Assembly (NCBI RefSeq): GCF_009002475.1
Contig: NZ_AP019860.1
Span: forward strand, 7,995,547-8,059,546
From: Candidatus Uabimicrobium amorphum
GTDB lineage: Bacteria; Planctomycetota; Uabimicrobiia; Uabimicrobiales; Uabimicrobiaceae
Direction of reading: 5' to 3'
DNA: 64,000 bases
Position numbers and translations under genes: made by a program. Shown piece after piece: positions 54,156 through 63,517 of the stretch; within the stretch, counting starts at the first letter, position 1, and each line of letters begins with the position of its first letter. The notes beneath the pieces are model-generated. The model was not told the origin of the DNA and did no database searches. It worked only from the letters and a program-made list of their open reading frames with translations.

Positions 54156-55077
54156 CTAAACTACAGACAAACTCCTTGAATATCGCACTCACCTTACCAG
54201 GACACTCAAGATTCAAACAATGACCGGCCTTTTCAATCACGCGTAACTGAGAATTTTTGATATTCTTGTGGTACTCTTGTCCAATAATATCGTGAGGAAA
54301 AAGTCCATCATACTCTCCCCATAAAATCAAGGTGGGAACAGAAATTTCTTTTAAGCGATGATTTAAAACCGTTTGAGGAATTTCCTGTAAATCGGCATCC
54401 ATATCACCGATGAGATCATACATTATTTTGTTGTACCACTCGCGGTTCTCTGCATAACGTTTATAGACAAAATGTTTGACTGATCCAGGCATAAAAGGCT
54501 TTTTGTGAAAATTCGTACTCAAAAATTCACGAAAGTCTTTTTTATTCTCAATCGAAAATAAATTGTATCCATCCGCGAGATCTTTATAAAAGCCCACGAG
54601 CGGCAAAGTAATCACTCCACCGCCACACATAATAGTAAGAGAGCGTACGTGTTCGGCACGATCACTACACATCTGAGTAGCAATCGCCCCTCCCATCGAG
54701 TGACCAATCAGATGATAACTGCGTCCCACGACTTCATCTACAAAACGTTCCATCCACTTACTGTACTGATCAATGTCGTAACGAAAATCATCATGCTGTT
54801 CATTTTCACCAAATCCCGGCATGTCCGGTATAATCAGATGGTAGTCTTTCATCAACCTTTGTGCAATATGTAGAAAACCATCCTTACTATCGGAAAATCC
54901 ATGGAAAATAACAACGGTATTGTCTCGAGGCTCTCCCACCTCCAGGTACTTTATCTTTACGCCAATGTCCGCTTCTTTTACAGCTGCGTTTATATTTGTT
55001 CTTCTTCGGCGAACATCTAATTCATATAGAGATTTTCCCATAGACCAATACACATTAGAAAAAAATTTACGCGGCAT
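54136..55077 (-). CDS. Alpha/beta hydrolase
   Basis: 313 aa; GAGGAG precedes the ATG. 'VVIFHGFSDSKDGF' (oxyanion), 'LIGHSMGGAIAT' (nucleophile Ser), 'LILWGEYDGLFP' (Asp) and 'AGHCLNLECP' (His) form the full catalytic set. It resembles monoacylglycerol-lipase or esterase types. The N-terminal 30 aa are basic but not a clear signal. Followed by the rhodanese gene with overlap; branching enzyme lies 11 bp upstream. Confidence 0.85.
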   Translation of the reverse strand: MPRKFFSNVYWSMGKSLYELDVRRRRTNINAAVKEADIGVKIKYLEVGEPRDNTVVIFHGFSDSKDGFLHIAQRLMKDYHLIIPDMPGFGENEQHDDFRYDIDQYSKWMERFVDEVVGRSYHLIGHSMGGAIATQMCSDRAEHVRSLTIMCGGGVITLPLVGFYKDLADGYNLFSIENKKDFREFLSTNFHKKPFMPGSVKHFVYKRYAENREWYNKIMYDLIGDMDADLQEIPQTVLNHRLKEISVPTLILWGEYDGLFPHDIIGQEYHKNIKNSQLRVIEKAGHCLNLECPGKVSAIFKEFVCSLDGTQSV

Positions 55078-55088
55078 TCACATTCTCC

Positions 55089-57773
55089 TCAAGACTTATT
55101 TTTTTTATTTCTCTTATTTTTTCTATTTTTTTTCTTTTTACCTTGAGAGCTAGATCCCTTTTTTGGATCAGATTTCATTTTGGTGTTCGTTTTGGTGTCA
55201 GACTCAACTTTGGTGTCAGACTCAACTTTGGTGTCAGACTCAACTTTGGTGTCAGACTCAACTTTGGTGTCAGACTCAACTTTGGTGTCAGACTCAACTT
55301 TAGTGTCAGACTCAACTTTGGTGTCAGACTCAACTTTAGTGTCAGACTCAACTTTGGTGTCAGACTCAACTTTGGTGTCAGACTCAACTTTAGTGTCAGA
55401 CTCAACTTTGGTGTCAGACTCAACTTTGGTGTCAGACTCAACTTTGGTGTCAGACTCAACTTTGGTGTCAGACTCAACTTTGGTGTCAGACTCAACTTTG
55501 GTGTCAGACTTAGCTTTGGGTTCAGCTTCAGGACCAGACTCAGCAGCAATTTTTGCCAATTTAGACATGCGTTCTTCAAATTTATCCCAGTCAACTTTAA
55601 CTTCAAACACCAGCATTCCTAAGGCTGGTAAGTTGAGTTGCAGCGTGTACGGCATGTTGTACTTGGGTATATCTTCCACAGAAGCCTTGCCCATGTTGCC
55701 AATATTTTCACCGCCATAGACGCTTGCATCGCTGTTGAAAATTTCAATATATTCACCAAAATACGGTACACCTAGTAGGTAATTAAATCTGGCGACAGGA
55801 GTAAAGTTGAATACAAACAATAGTACCTGCTTTCCGTGTTTGCGGAAGAAAGATAACGTGCTAAATTCAGTGTCTTTGTAATCGCACCATTCAAAGCCAT
55901 TGCCGTCAAAATCTGTTTTGAATAGGCATTCGTACGACTTGTAAAAATTGTTGAGGTCTTTTACATATGTTTGTATTTGGCGATGAGAATCGTATTCTAG
56001 TAAATTCCAGTCCAGGGCTTTGTCGTGGTTCCATTCTTGCCATTGCCCAAATTCTCCGCCCATAAATAGCATTTTCTTTCCGGGATGCCCGTACATAAAA
56101 CCATAGAGTAAACGTAAATTGGCAAATTTTTGTTGGTAGTCACCAAACATCTTATCGAGGAGTGATTTTTTGCCATGTACTACTTCATCGTGAGAAAGAA
56201 CTAGCACAAAGTTTTCGTTGAAGGCATACCATAAACAGAACGGAAAAATAGAGTGGTTGTATTTTCGGTAAATGGGGTCTGTTGACATGTATTTTAGAAT
56301 ATCATTCATCCAACCCATATTCCACTTCATATCAAACCCCAAGCCTCCCACTTGAGTGGAGCGTGTTACCCCGGGCCATGTTGTGGATTCTTCCGCAATC
56401 ACCACAGCACCTTTATAATTTTCCAAAACTTGTGCATTCAAATCGCGAACAAAGCTCACTGCTTCTAGATTTTCATGCCCACCGTGTTTATTGGGAACCC
56501 ACATCCCATCGGGTTTGGAATAGTTTAGGTGTAGCATAGAAGCCACAGCATCCACGCGCAAGCCATCGAGGTGGTATTTGTCTAGCCAAAATAAGGCACT
56601 GGATATGAGAAAATTCTTTACTTCGTAGCGTCCGTAATTGTAAATGTAGGTTTTCCAGTCCAAGTGCTCTCTTTGTCGTGGGTCCTTGTGTTCATAGAGA
56701 TGCGTGCCATCAAAAAAGCACAAGCCGTGTGTATCTGTAGGAAAGTGCGCCGGAACCCAATCTAGGATTACTCCAATGTCGTTTTGATGGCAGTAATCGA
56801 CAAAAAAGCGAAAGTCGTCGGGTTCTCCATAGCGACTTGTTGGTGCGAAATATCCGATTGTCTGATATCCCCAAGAGCCATAAAAAGGATGTTCTAAAAC
56901 AGGGAGAAGTTCAATATGGGTATACCCCATCTCTTTGACATATGATACAAGAGGCTCTGCTAGCTCTCTATATGTATAAAAATCGTTATTTTCTTTACGA
57001 CGCCACGATCCTAGATGAACTTCGTAAATGGACATGGGCTTGTCATATTGTTGTTTTTGCGCACGTTCTTCCATCCACTGTTGATCATTCCATTGGTATT
57101 TTTTTAGATCGTAGACAATTGACGCGGTGTTTGGACTTAATTCTGCGTAAAATCCGTACGGATCTGTTTTGTCAAAATAGCCACCTTGCATCGTGTAGAC
57201 ACGGAATTTGTAGAGTTCACCTACATCGACCCCAGGAACAAATATCTGCCAAATACCCGATTGTTTTAGCGCTCCCATCATATGTATCTTGGCATTCCAT
57301 TTGTTAAAATTACCCACAACACTTACCGAAACAGCGTTAGGAGCCCATACACTAAAATATGTTCCGCGTACACCATTAATTTCAATGGGGTGAGCACCTA
57401 ATTTTTCATATGTTTTATAGTGTGTGCCTTCTTGGATAAGGTGCAAATCAAAATCCGTCAATTCGGGAGAAAAACTATACGAATCATAGAATTCATCACG
57501 CGAATCATCCTGCTGTATTATTTCAATTTTATACGCGCAGATTTTTTTCTGTTTTTCGATAACGACCTGAAAAAAGCCATCGTCATGTATCTTTTTCATT
57601 GGATATTTTTTCTTCGTATCCAATACGACAATGGTCGCTTTTTTTGCCTGCGGTAAGAATGAATTAATGGTTAATTTGTTGTTTTTACTGTCTAATTTGG
57701 GACCCAAAACAGCAAAAGGATTTTGATGTTTATGGTCAACAATAGCATTTAACGTTTTTACATCTATCAACAT
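55089..57773 (-). CDS. glgB: 1,4-alpha-glucan branching enzyme with SDTKVE-repeat tail
   Basis: 894 aa; GAGGTG precedes the ATG. Residues ~1-220 hold the two CBM48-like N-domains ('NPFAVLGPKL', 'GTYFSVWAPNAVSVSVVGNFN'). The GH13 barrel has 'DGLRVDAVAS' (nucleophile Asp), 'VVIAEESTTWPG' (Glu) and 'LSHDEVVHGK' (Asp). It adds alpha-1,6 branches to glycogen. The normal protein would end near 750; here a tail of 17 SDTKVE units plus a Lys-rich end ('KKKKNRKNKRNKKNKS') follows. The tail is acidic/basic alternating, probably disordered, and may tether the enzyme to partners. Confidence 0.93.
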   Translation of the reverse strand: MLIDVKTLNAIVDHKHQNPFAVLGPKLDSKNNKLTINSFLPQAKKATIVVLDTKKKYPMKKIHDDGFFQVVIEKQKKICAYKIEIIQQDDSRDEFYDSYSFSPELTDFDLHLIQEGTHYKTYEKLGAHPIEINGVRGTYFSVWAPNAVSVSVVGNFNKWNAKIHMMGALKQSGIWQIFVPGVDVGELYKFRVYTMQGGYFDKTDPYGFYAELSPNTASIVYDLKKYQWNDQQWMEERAQKQQYDKPMSIYEVHLGSWRRKENNDFYTYRELAEPLVSYVKEMGYTHIELLPVLEHPFYGSWGYQTIGYFAPTSRYGEPDDFRFFVDYCHQNDIGVILDWVPAHFPTDTHGLCFFDGTHLYEHKDPRQREHLDWKTYIYNYGRYEVKNFLISSALFWLDKYHLDGLRVDAVASMLHLNYSKPDGMWVPNKHGGHENLEAVSFVRDLNAQVLENYKGAVVIAEESTTWPGVTRSTQVGGLGFDMKWNMGWMNDILKYMSTDPIYRKYNHSIFPFCLWYAFNENFVLVLSHDEVVHGKKSLLDKMFGDYQQKFANLRLLYGFMYGHPGKKMLFMGGEFGQWQEWNHDKALDWNLLEYDSHRQIQTYVKDLNNFYKSYECLFKTDFDGNGFEWCDYKDTEFSTLSFFRKHGKQVLLFVFNFTPVARFNYLLGVPYFGEYIEIFNSDASVYGGENIGNMGKASVEDIPKYNMPYTLQLNLPALGMLVFEVKVDWDKFEERMSKLAKIAAESGPEAEPKAKSDTKVESDTKVESDTKVESDTKVESDTKVESDTKVESDTKVESDTKVESDTKVESDTKVESDTKVESDTKVESDTKVESDTKVESDTKVESDTKVESDTKVESDTKTNTKMKSDPKKGSSSQGKKKKNRKNKRNKKNKS
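55201..55506. repeat. Tandem repeat, 17 copies of 18 bp inside glgB
   Basis: 17 head-to-tail 18-bp units (GACTCAACTTTGGTGTCA on the plus strand), with a few G/A changes in the TTTGGTG part. They encode the SDTKVE tail of the branching enzyme. Because the unit is a multiple of 3 and contains no stop in several frames, long open frames appear on both strands here; only the glgB frame is genuine. Confidence 0.97.
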
Positions 57774-58091
57774 TATTTACACCTCGTAATTTAGTTTCCA
57801 ATGCCCACTTTGGTAACAACGAACATCACATCTACATGATATTGAAATCCACAGTAGATATATTTGATTTTCCCATCAAGATATAACATCACGTTGTCAA
57901 ATATATTTATGATAACACGCCATATGGCAAAAACAAAATTTCGTAGCAATTGTAACATTTTATTTTGTTCATATCTTTAAGTTGTGCTATTATGTAGAAG
58001 TCTATAATAACAAAACTTTCCGCAATTATATGTATCATTTATTTAATCGTTATCAACAATAAAAAAAGAAATCTAATGGAAGGACTACTCA
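57774..58091. promoter_or_regulatory. Divergent region between glgB and LEA14-like gene, with sigma70-type promoter
   Basis: 318 bp, AT-rich, no gene seen. On the plus strand TTGTTC (57965-57970) and TATTAT (57988-57993) are separated by 17 bp, a good -35/-10 pair for the lipoprotein gene at 58092. The leader would be about 90 bases. Confidence 0.5.
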
Positions 58092-58937
58092 ATGCATTTC
58101 AAAATATGGCCCATTCTCATCTTATCAACAATGCTGCTCTCATGCTCGGCATTACAATCTATTTTGGAATCAGCGCCTAAGCCAGGTGCGAGCATTGTCG
58201 ATGTTAAGTTAAACGGTTTAGATTTACAGCAGGTAAATCTCACATTCGATATCGATATTTCAAATCCCTATAGCGTACCTCTTCCATTAACTAATTTAAG
58301 TTACGCTTTAGCAACAAACGGCAAAAACTTTTTATCTGGTAATGCGCAAGATCTACAAGGATCTATTCCCGCAAATGGAAATCAAGTCATCCAACTACCA
58401 GTATCTGTCAAATTCTTAGAAACATTAAACGTATTATCTAATTTCAAACCTGGTTCGGTAATTCCCTACACAGCCAAAATGGATTTATCCGTAGATGCTC
58501 CAGGTGTAGGACCTTTATCTCTACCCCTAAAAAAAGAATCAGAATTACCTATTCCTACGGCTCCAGACGTTAGCGTACAAAGTATTGATTGGCAAGATAT
58601 TAGTTTTGCGGAATCCACAGCTGTTTTGAATTTGCGCGTTAAAAACAACAACGAGTTTCCTTTGGACTTGAATAAACTCAACTACGCCCTAAAACTTTCG
58701 GGAACTTCTGTAGTGTCAAACAGCATTGAGAAAGCAACATCGTTTGCCAAAGGTCAGGAAAATACAGTGAAAATCCCCATTTCAGTTTCACCTGCGAATT
58801 TAGGATTTGCACTATTTAATATGTTAAAAGGCTCTGGCTCTTCCTATGGTTTTGAAGGTGCGATGGATGTACAAACACCTTTTGGGCCTCTTAATTTGCC
58901 ATTATCCGGCAGCGGTGACACCAAATTTAACCACTAG
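58092..58937 (+). CDS. LEA14-like (LEA type 2) lipoprotein
   Basis: 281 aa with a lipoprotein signal ('ILSTMLLSCSA'). Two WHy/LEA_2 domains are visible: 'VDVKLNGLDLQQVNLTFDIDISNPYSVPLPLTNLSYAL' region and 'QSIDWQDISFAESTAVLNLRVKNNNEFPLDLNKLNYAL' region, each with the N-P/N-E turn. Water-stress hypersensitive proteins stabilise or bind other molecules at the envelope. It is followed after 10 bp by a metallophosphoesterase. Confidence 0.85.
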   Translation: MHFKIWPILILSTMLLSCSALQSILESAPKPGASIVDVKLNGLDLQQVNLTFDIDISNPYSVPLPLTNLSYALATNGKNFLSGNAQDLQGSIPANGNQVIQLPVSVKFLETLNVLSNFKPGSVIPYTAKMDLSVDAPGVGPLSLPLKKESELPIPTAPDVSVQSIDWQDISFAESTAVLNLRVKNNNEFPLDLNKLNYALKLSGTSVVSNSIEKATSFAKGQENTVKIPISVSPANLGFALFNMLKGSGSSYGFEGAMDVQTPFGPLNLPLSGSGDTKFNH

Positions 58938-58947
58938 GGGGGAATCG

Positions 58948-59865
58948 ATGAATACCCGTGATTTTATCAAATTGAAAGAAGCTTACGCCGCAACTATTGA
59001 GGGCAATAAGCAAGATAAATATCGAACAGGTAATTTAATTGAACTACCTGCAAAAGGCGATGTGGTTATTATGGGAGATCTACACGGAAACCGTGAAAAC
59101 TTTGGAAAAGTGGTAAACGCTGTAGATCTTGGAAATCATCCACGCCGACATCTTATCATACAAGAAGCAACACATACTTGCGAAGTAGGAGAAGACCATA
59201 GTTATCGTTTGCACGAAGATATCGCATATCTAAAAAGTAAATATCCCCATCAGGTGCACATTATTCTCGGCAACCATGAGCTCTCGGAACTCACGGGAAA
59301 AGAAATACTCAAAGGCGGAATTTGCTATAACATATTATTTCGTCAGGCAATGAAAGAAGCTTATGGAGAATACTACCCACAAATTTTAGAGCTATTTAAC
59401 GAGTACATTCGTACGATGCCCATAGCATGCAATACAAAAAATGGCATTTTTATTTCACACTCAACTCCGCCAGGCAAATACCTGAGCCACTATTCTCTAG
59501 AATTTTTCAAAAAAGGTACGGGTAACAAAGAAAAAGATGATGCAATGATTGAGAAAGTGGTGTGGGGCAGAGACCTCTCTCAAGAATCAGCAGATCGTTT
59601 TGCAAGACGTGTAAAAAGCGAAATTCTCATTGTGGGTCATACCGCATGTAAAAGAGGGTACCAGCTACCCAATACGCGGCATATTGTCCTTGATAGTAAA
59701 GGATTGTTTGGAACATCTTTGCACTTTCAGTTACATAAAGAATATACGCAAAAATCTCTTGTGAAAAAAGGCCTACAATTTATCAACAAAAAGGCTGTAA
59801 AAAACGCCATCGCAAAAATGAAAGAAGAGAAAAAAGAAAGAAAAGCGAGGAAATCTGCCAAATGA
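58948..59865 (+). CDS. Calcineurin-like metallophosphoesterase
   Basis: 305 aa from ATG 58948, with GGGGGGAA upstream. Metal ligands: 'GDLHGN' (DxH), 'GNHEL' (GNHE), and 'VGHTACK' (GHT). The layout resembles PP1-like bacterial phosphatases or ApaH-like enzymes, so it could balance the many Ser/Thr kinases in the region; that is inference. The basic C-terminus ('KMKEEKKERKARKSAK') may bind nucleic acid or membrane. It overlaps the next gene by 4 bp. Confidence 0.82.
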   Translation: MNTRDFIKLKEAYAATIEGNKQDKYRTGNLIELPAKGDVVIMGDLHGNRENFGKVVNAVDLGNHPRRHLIIQEATHTCEVGEDHSYRLHEDIAYLKSKYPHQVHIILGNHELSELTGKEILKGGICYNILFRQAMKEAYGEYYPQILELFNEYIRTMPIACNTKNGIFISHSTPPGKYLSHYSLEFFKKGTGNKEKDDAMIEKVVWGRDLSQESADRFARRVKSEILIVGHTACKRGYQLPNTRHIVLDSKGLFGTSLHFQLHKEYTQKSLVKKGLQFINKKAVKNAIAKMKEEKKERKARKSAK

Positions 59866-60722
59866 AAATCATGTGCACAATTGTCTTTTTCTGCTTTTCA
59901 CTGATCTATGCAGATAGTTACTTAACAGAAATACAAGCCTGGCAACAACAACGCATTCGTTCGTTGAAAAAAAATTGGCTTAGTTTAGTTGATTTACACT
60001 GGATGAACAAAGAAAACACGACAATCGGCAGTGGAAGTGACTGCGATATTATTGTTTCTCAAAAACGTTTTCCAGCACTTATTGGCACTTTTGTGCGCAA
60101 GGGCGATTCGGTATTTTTTACTCCACACGCAAAAAATGTCACCTGTGATAAAGAAAACATCACCACAACAACAAAAGTTTTTCAAAACGACCAAACAGGA
60201 AATCTCGCGTACAAATCTTTATCGTGGTTTGTTATTTCACGTAGTGGAAAATTAGCGATTCGCGTACGTGATTACGAAAATGAAGATGTGGCCAAACTCA
60301 AAAAACTACCTCGTTTTGCCACAAATTTGCAATGGAAAGTCACCGCGAAATTTCTCCCTTACACACCACCTAAAAAAATTGAAATTGTCAATGTACTAGG
60401 TATGGCCAGTGAAGACGAAGTGCCGGGAAAACTCGTTTTTGAAATTGCAGGCAAACAGCATAGTTTAGAGCCGGTAAAAAGCGGAGAGTCCTTGTTTATC
60501 ATGTTCAAAGATACGACGACCGGTCATACAACTTACAGCGTTGGTCGCTATTTATATGCAAAATTTCCAGACGAAAACGGTAATGTGGTTATTGACTTCA
60601 ATAAAGCGTACAATCCACCATGTGCATATACTCCTTATGCGACATGTCCGATGGCTCCGAAACAAAACCATCTTCCTATTGCAATTGAAGCAGGGGAAAA
60701 ATACTCGCAAGAAGCACATTAG
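59862..60722 (+). CDS. DUF1684 domain protein (secreted)
   Basis: 286 aa with a signal peptide (MKIMCTIVFFCFSLIYA). 'GRYLYAKFPDENGNVVIDFNKAYNPPCAYTPYATCPMAPKQN' region is the strongly conserved DUF1684 C-terminus, and 'NWLSLVDLHWM' with 'IGSGSDCDI' matches its N-terminal part. Function is undefined in the family. Start is coupled to the phosphoesterase by ATGA overlap. Confidence 0.87.
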   Translation: MKIMCTIVFFCFSLIYADSYLTEIQAWQQQRIRSLKKNWLSLVDLHWMNKENTTIGSGSDCDIIVSQKRFPALIGTFVRKGDSVFFTPHAKNVTCDKENITTTTKVFQNDQTGNLAYKSLSWFVISRSGKLAIRVRDYENEDVAKLKKLPRFATNLQWKVTAKFLPYTPPKKIEIVNVLGMASEDEVPGKLVFEIAGKQHSLEPVKSGESLFIMFKDTTTGHTTYSVGRYLYAKFPDENGNVVIDFNKAYNPPCAYTPYATCPMAPKQNHLPIAIEAGEKYSQEAH

Positions 60723-60971
60723 GGCGTGTAAAGCGTCCTAGAAGCAAATCTCCTTATTTTGTCGTTACTGACTGTCCACATCGATCAAAAACCTGAAAAT
60801 ATAGTGATCGCCGATGTTGGACTTGACATCAAAGACACATGGAAAATATACCTAAAAAACGTAAAATATTTGAATACAGATGTTAAAGTTAGAGTAGTAC
60901 TTTTTGGTAATCATTAATATTAGTTACGAGCCTTCTTGATGTGAAGGCTTCTTTACAAAATAGAGAAAATA
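60723..60971. other. Intergenic region before hemC, with hairpin
   Basis: 249 bp. A stretch from ~60730 to 60918 is open in one plus-strand frame but has no ATG; it reads 'HIDQKPENIVIADVGLDIKD' and is not recognised, so it may be a gene remnant. At 60929-60949 there is a 7-bp hairpin, AGCCTTC-(7)-GAAGGCT, followed by TCTTTAC; it could be a weak terminator of the upstream operon, just before hemC. Confidence 0.35.
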
Positions 60972-61886
60972 ATGTTAGACAAAATCGTTCTAGGCACACG
61001 AGGAAGCAACCTCGCTTTATGGCAAGCCCATTTAATTCAATCACTTTTGCAGCAACAATATCCATCATCCACTGTAGAAATCAAAGTCATCAAGACCAAG
61101 GGAGATATGATTCAGAATAAACCCCTTCCAGAAATTGGCGGCAAAGGACTATTTACCCAAGAAATAGAAAACGAACTTCTAGCAGAAACAATCCACATCG
61201 CTGTTCATAGTTTAAAAGATTTGCCAAGTGAATTGCCAGAAGGACTTATTTTCGCGGGATCTCCTACGCGTGGGAATGTACGCGACGCATTTATTTCGAC
61301 CAAATGGTCTTCTTTGGAAGAAGTTCCTAACGATGGATGTATCGCCACAGGCAGTCTTCGCCGCAAAACTTTAGTGCAGCAGCAAAAACCTCAGGTAAAA
61401 TTTGTCGACTTGCGCGGTAGTATTGAAACAAGGCTGCGCAAATTAGATGACAATGGCTGGGACGGCATTATTATGGCACAAGCGGCCTTAGAACGTTTGG
61501 AAAAACAACAATTGGTGACCGAATCACTAGACCCGAAAGTATTTACACCTGCTGTCGGACAAGGGGCTGTAGGATTGGAAATTAAGGAAACGCGTGAAGA
61601 TGTGGCAAAAGTGATCACCAGTATTGTTGACGCAGATACCATGTACGCTGTCACAGCAGAGAGAAGCTTCATGAGTACTCTCCAAGGTGGATGCTCTGTT
61701 CCTTTGGGTGCTTGGGCACAAATAGAGAATGAACAACTCACTCTCCATGGATTCGTAGGTAGTAAGACAGGAGATACCACTATTCGCGAGTGTATTTCCG
61801 GAGCAAAAAATAGTGCATGTGAGTTAGGGCAAAAACTCGCACAACAATTTATTAAACTTGGGGCAAAACAACTTTTGGCACAATAA
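60972..61886 (+). CDS. hemC: Hydroxymethylbilane synthase (porphobilinogen deaminase)
   Basis: 304 aa. 'GTRGSNLALWQAHLI' start, 'TKGDMI' and 'GKGLFTQEIE', 'HSLKDLP', and Cys241 in 'GGCSVPLGA' for the dipyrromethane cofactor are all present. It joins four porphobilinogens to hydroxymethylbilane in haem synthesis. Two bases separate it from the glycosyltransferase gene downstream. Confidence 0.96.
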   Translation: MLDKIVLGTRGSNLALWQAHLIQSLLQQQYPSSTVEIKVIKTKGDMIQNKPLPEIGGKGLFTQEIENELLAETIHIAVHSLKDLPSELPEGLIFAGSPTRGNVRDAFISTKWSSLEEVPNDGCIATGSLRRKTLVQQQKPQVKFVDLRGSIETRLRKLDDNGWDGIIMAQAALERLEKQQLVTESLDPKVFTPAVGQGAVGLEIKETREDVAKVITSIVDADTMYAVTAERSFMSTLQGGCSVPLGAWAQIENEQLTLHGFVGSKTGDTTIRECISGAKNSACELGQKLAQQFIKLGAKQLLAQ

Positions 61887-61887
61887 G

Positions 61888-62616
61888 ATGAGATATAAAA
61901 AACTTTCCATCGTTGTACCTATTTACAATGAAGAAAAAACGCTTGAGCAAATACTCGAAAAAATAGAGACTCTGCCACTAAATATAGAGAAAGAAATTAT
62001 TTTAGTGAATGATGCCTCCACAGATAACACCGCGCAAATTCTACAAAAGTACGCAGAAAAAAATACGGTTTTGCACAACGAGAAAAACCTCGGGAAAAGC
62101 CAAACGGTGAAAAAAGGTATTTTGCACTCTTCTGGTGATTTGGTTGTCGTTCAAGACGCAGATCTAGAATACAATCCTCAAAATTGGCAGGAATTTTTGC
62201 CGTATTTTCAAGAGCACCAGTTTGATTTGGTTTACGGAAATCGCTTTGGCAAAAACAATAAAGTTATTTACTGGCAAAACTGGTTTGGCAATCGTTTCTT
62301 AAGCATTGTATCGTCGTTTTTTACATACATCCGTTCACGCATGGTGACAACAGATATGGAAGTCTGCTATAAAATGGCACGTGGTGATATTTTCCGTGAA
62401 ATTGCCCAAACGATTGAGTCGAAATCTAATTTTGGTTTTGAGCCAGAAGTTACGGCCAAATTTTCGAAGTACCGCATACAAGGAAAAAAATTAAAGTTTA
62501 AACAAATCGCAATAGACTACACACCGCGCTCTGTTGCAGAAGGAAAGCACATGAAAGCTTTTTCCGATGGATTCAAGGCGCTATGGGAAATTTTTAAATT
62601 CAACTTGTGGCGTTAG
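61888..62616 (+). CDS. Family 2 glycosyltransferase (dolichol-phosphate-mannose-synthase-like)
   Basis: 242 aa from ATG 61888, 1 bp after hemC. 'SIVVPIYNEEKTLEQILEKIE', 'LVNDASTDNTAQILQKY', 'NLGKSQTVKKGI' and 'VVQDADLEYNP' (DxD) form the GT-A fold of GT2 enzymes. No C-terminal membrane helix is seen, as in DPM1. Probably moves a sugar to polyprenyl phosphate. Confidence 0.9.
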   Translation: MRYKKLSIVVPIYNEEKTLEQILEKIETLPLNIEKEIILVNDASTDNTAQILQKYAEKNTVLHNEKNLGKSQTVKKGILHSSGDLVVVQDADLEYNPQNWQEFLPYFQEHQFDLVYGNRFGKNNKVIYWQNWFGNRFLSIVSSFFTYIRSRMVTTDMEVCYKMARGDIFREIAQTIESKSNFGFEPEVTAKFSKYRIQGKKLKFKQIAIDYTPRSVAEGKHMKAFSDGFKALWEIFKFNLWR

Positions 62617-62678
62617 ATTATAGATGATGATAATTCCCTAACTTTGGAATTTCGTCCGTTCATTCATCTAAAATAAAT

Positions 62679-62729
62679 CCGAGCTAGAAATTCTTATCGT
62701 AATTTTCTTTCGAAGAATTCCGGGCTCGG
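62679..62729. terminator. Imperfect long hairpin between convergent genes
   Basis: CCGAGC (62679-62684) pairs with GCTCGG (62724-62729), and the inner GAAATTCTT pairs with AAGAATTC, with short bulges. TTATTTTG follows on the plus strand. It lies between the convergent glycosyltransferase and split-barrel genes, suiting bidirectional termination. Confidence 0.45.
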
Positions 62730-62741
62730 TTATTTTGAAAA

Positions 62742-63335
62742 TCATAATTTAGTTGTATCAACAATCGGCTCACCACTTTGCAAACTCATGGGAATCACAC
62801 CTGCCCATACCGACAGTTCATAATCTTCTTTATCATCAACAGGAGGTCCTGTTCGAATTTTAGCCACCGCTTCGTCAATACAGAAGCCAACAACCGTCGT
62901 GGCTTTTAGCTCTTTTTCATTCATCATGCGAATTTGGCCTGCACGCTGTGGTGTTATTTTATCGACAAAAACGCGCAAAACTCGGTCCTTTTCTTCCGCG
63001 GCTACCTCTATTCCTTGTCCATAAATATTCAGTGATCGATAATTCATCGAATGATGAAACGCCGCTCGTGCGAGAACCAAACCATCAATCAGTGTAATAT
63101 TAATACACGCTGACTGCGTAAGTACGCGATGTATCATCCGACTTTTTGAGGCACCATGTATATACAGGTAGTTATCAATACGCCAATGCGCTGTAGGAAT
63201 TACATGAACGCCATGCTCATCATTAAATCCCACCGAACAGACAAGAGCTTCATCTATGATGTCATACATCGTTTGTATATCGTAATTCGCTCTTTTAGGA
63301 ACGCGCTTAATCGTGGTTCTTTGTGTTTTTTTCAT
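62742..63335 (-). CDS. Flavin/pyridoxamine-oxidase-like split-barrel protein
   Basis: 197 aa from ATG 63335, with GGAG 8 bp upstream; an in-frame ATG four codons earlier overlaps that site. 'KRANYDIQTMYDIIDEALVCSVGF', 'HVIPTAHWRIDNYLYIHGASKSR' and 'GPPVDDKEDYELSVWAGVIPM' match the PNPOx-like, FMN-binding split-barrel family (NimA/FMN-binding type). It may reduce or bind a flavin-linked substrate. Not PdxH, which is present at 50.4 kb. Confidence 0.83.
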   Translation of the reverse strand: MKKTQRTTIKRVPKRANYDIQTMYDIIDEALVCSVGFNDEHGVHVIPTAHWRIDNYLYIHGASKSRMIHRVLTQSACINITLIDGLVLARAAFHHSMNYRSLNIYGQGIEVAAEEKDRVLRVFVDKITPQRAGQIRMMNEKELKATTVVGFCIDEAVAKIRTGPPVDDKEDYELSVWAGVIPMSLQSGEPIVDTTKL

Positions 63336-63443
63336 AATAAACTCCATAAAAAATATTTATGCCAATACTGTAGGCTATTATTGGTGCTTTTAACAGATCC
63401 ATTTTACATTTTTGAATAGAGCCATTTTATGTGTACACAAAAA

Positions 63444-63474
63444 AAGACTCATAGAGATTATATCTATGAGTCTT
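63444..63474 (-). terminator. Rho-independent terminator
   Basis: A 12-bp perfect stem, AAGACTCATAGA/TCTATGAGTCTT, with a 7-nt loop. On the minus strand it is followed by a run of T, so it ends the transcript of the partial gene at 63518-64000, 44 bp past its stop. Confidence 0.9.
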
Positions 63475-63517
63475 ATCAAAACTTATTTTGTGAAAAGATA
63501 ACGAGTCTTGTAACTTA

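Noticed and set aside
55143..55719. Long open frames on the plus strand and in another minus-strand frame across the 18-bp repeat
   Set aside because: They arise because the repeat unit is a multiple of 3 and lacks stops in several frames. The glgB frame has the catalytic domain and a ribosome-binding site, and the others have neither.
62742..63335. Second pdxH
   Set aside because: It belongs to the wider flavin split-barrel family but lacks the PdxH C-terminal signature, which is present in the gene at 50366-51001.
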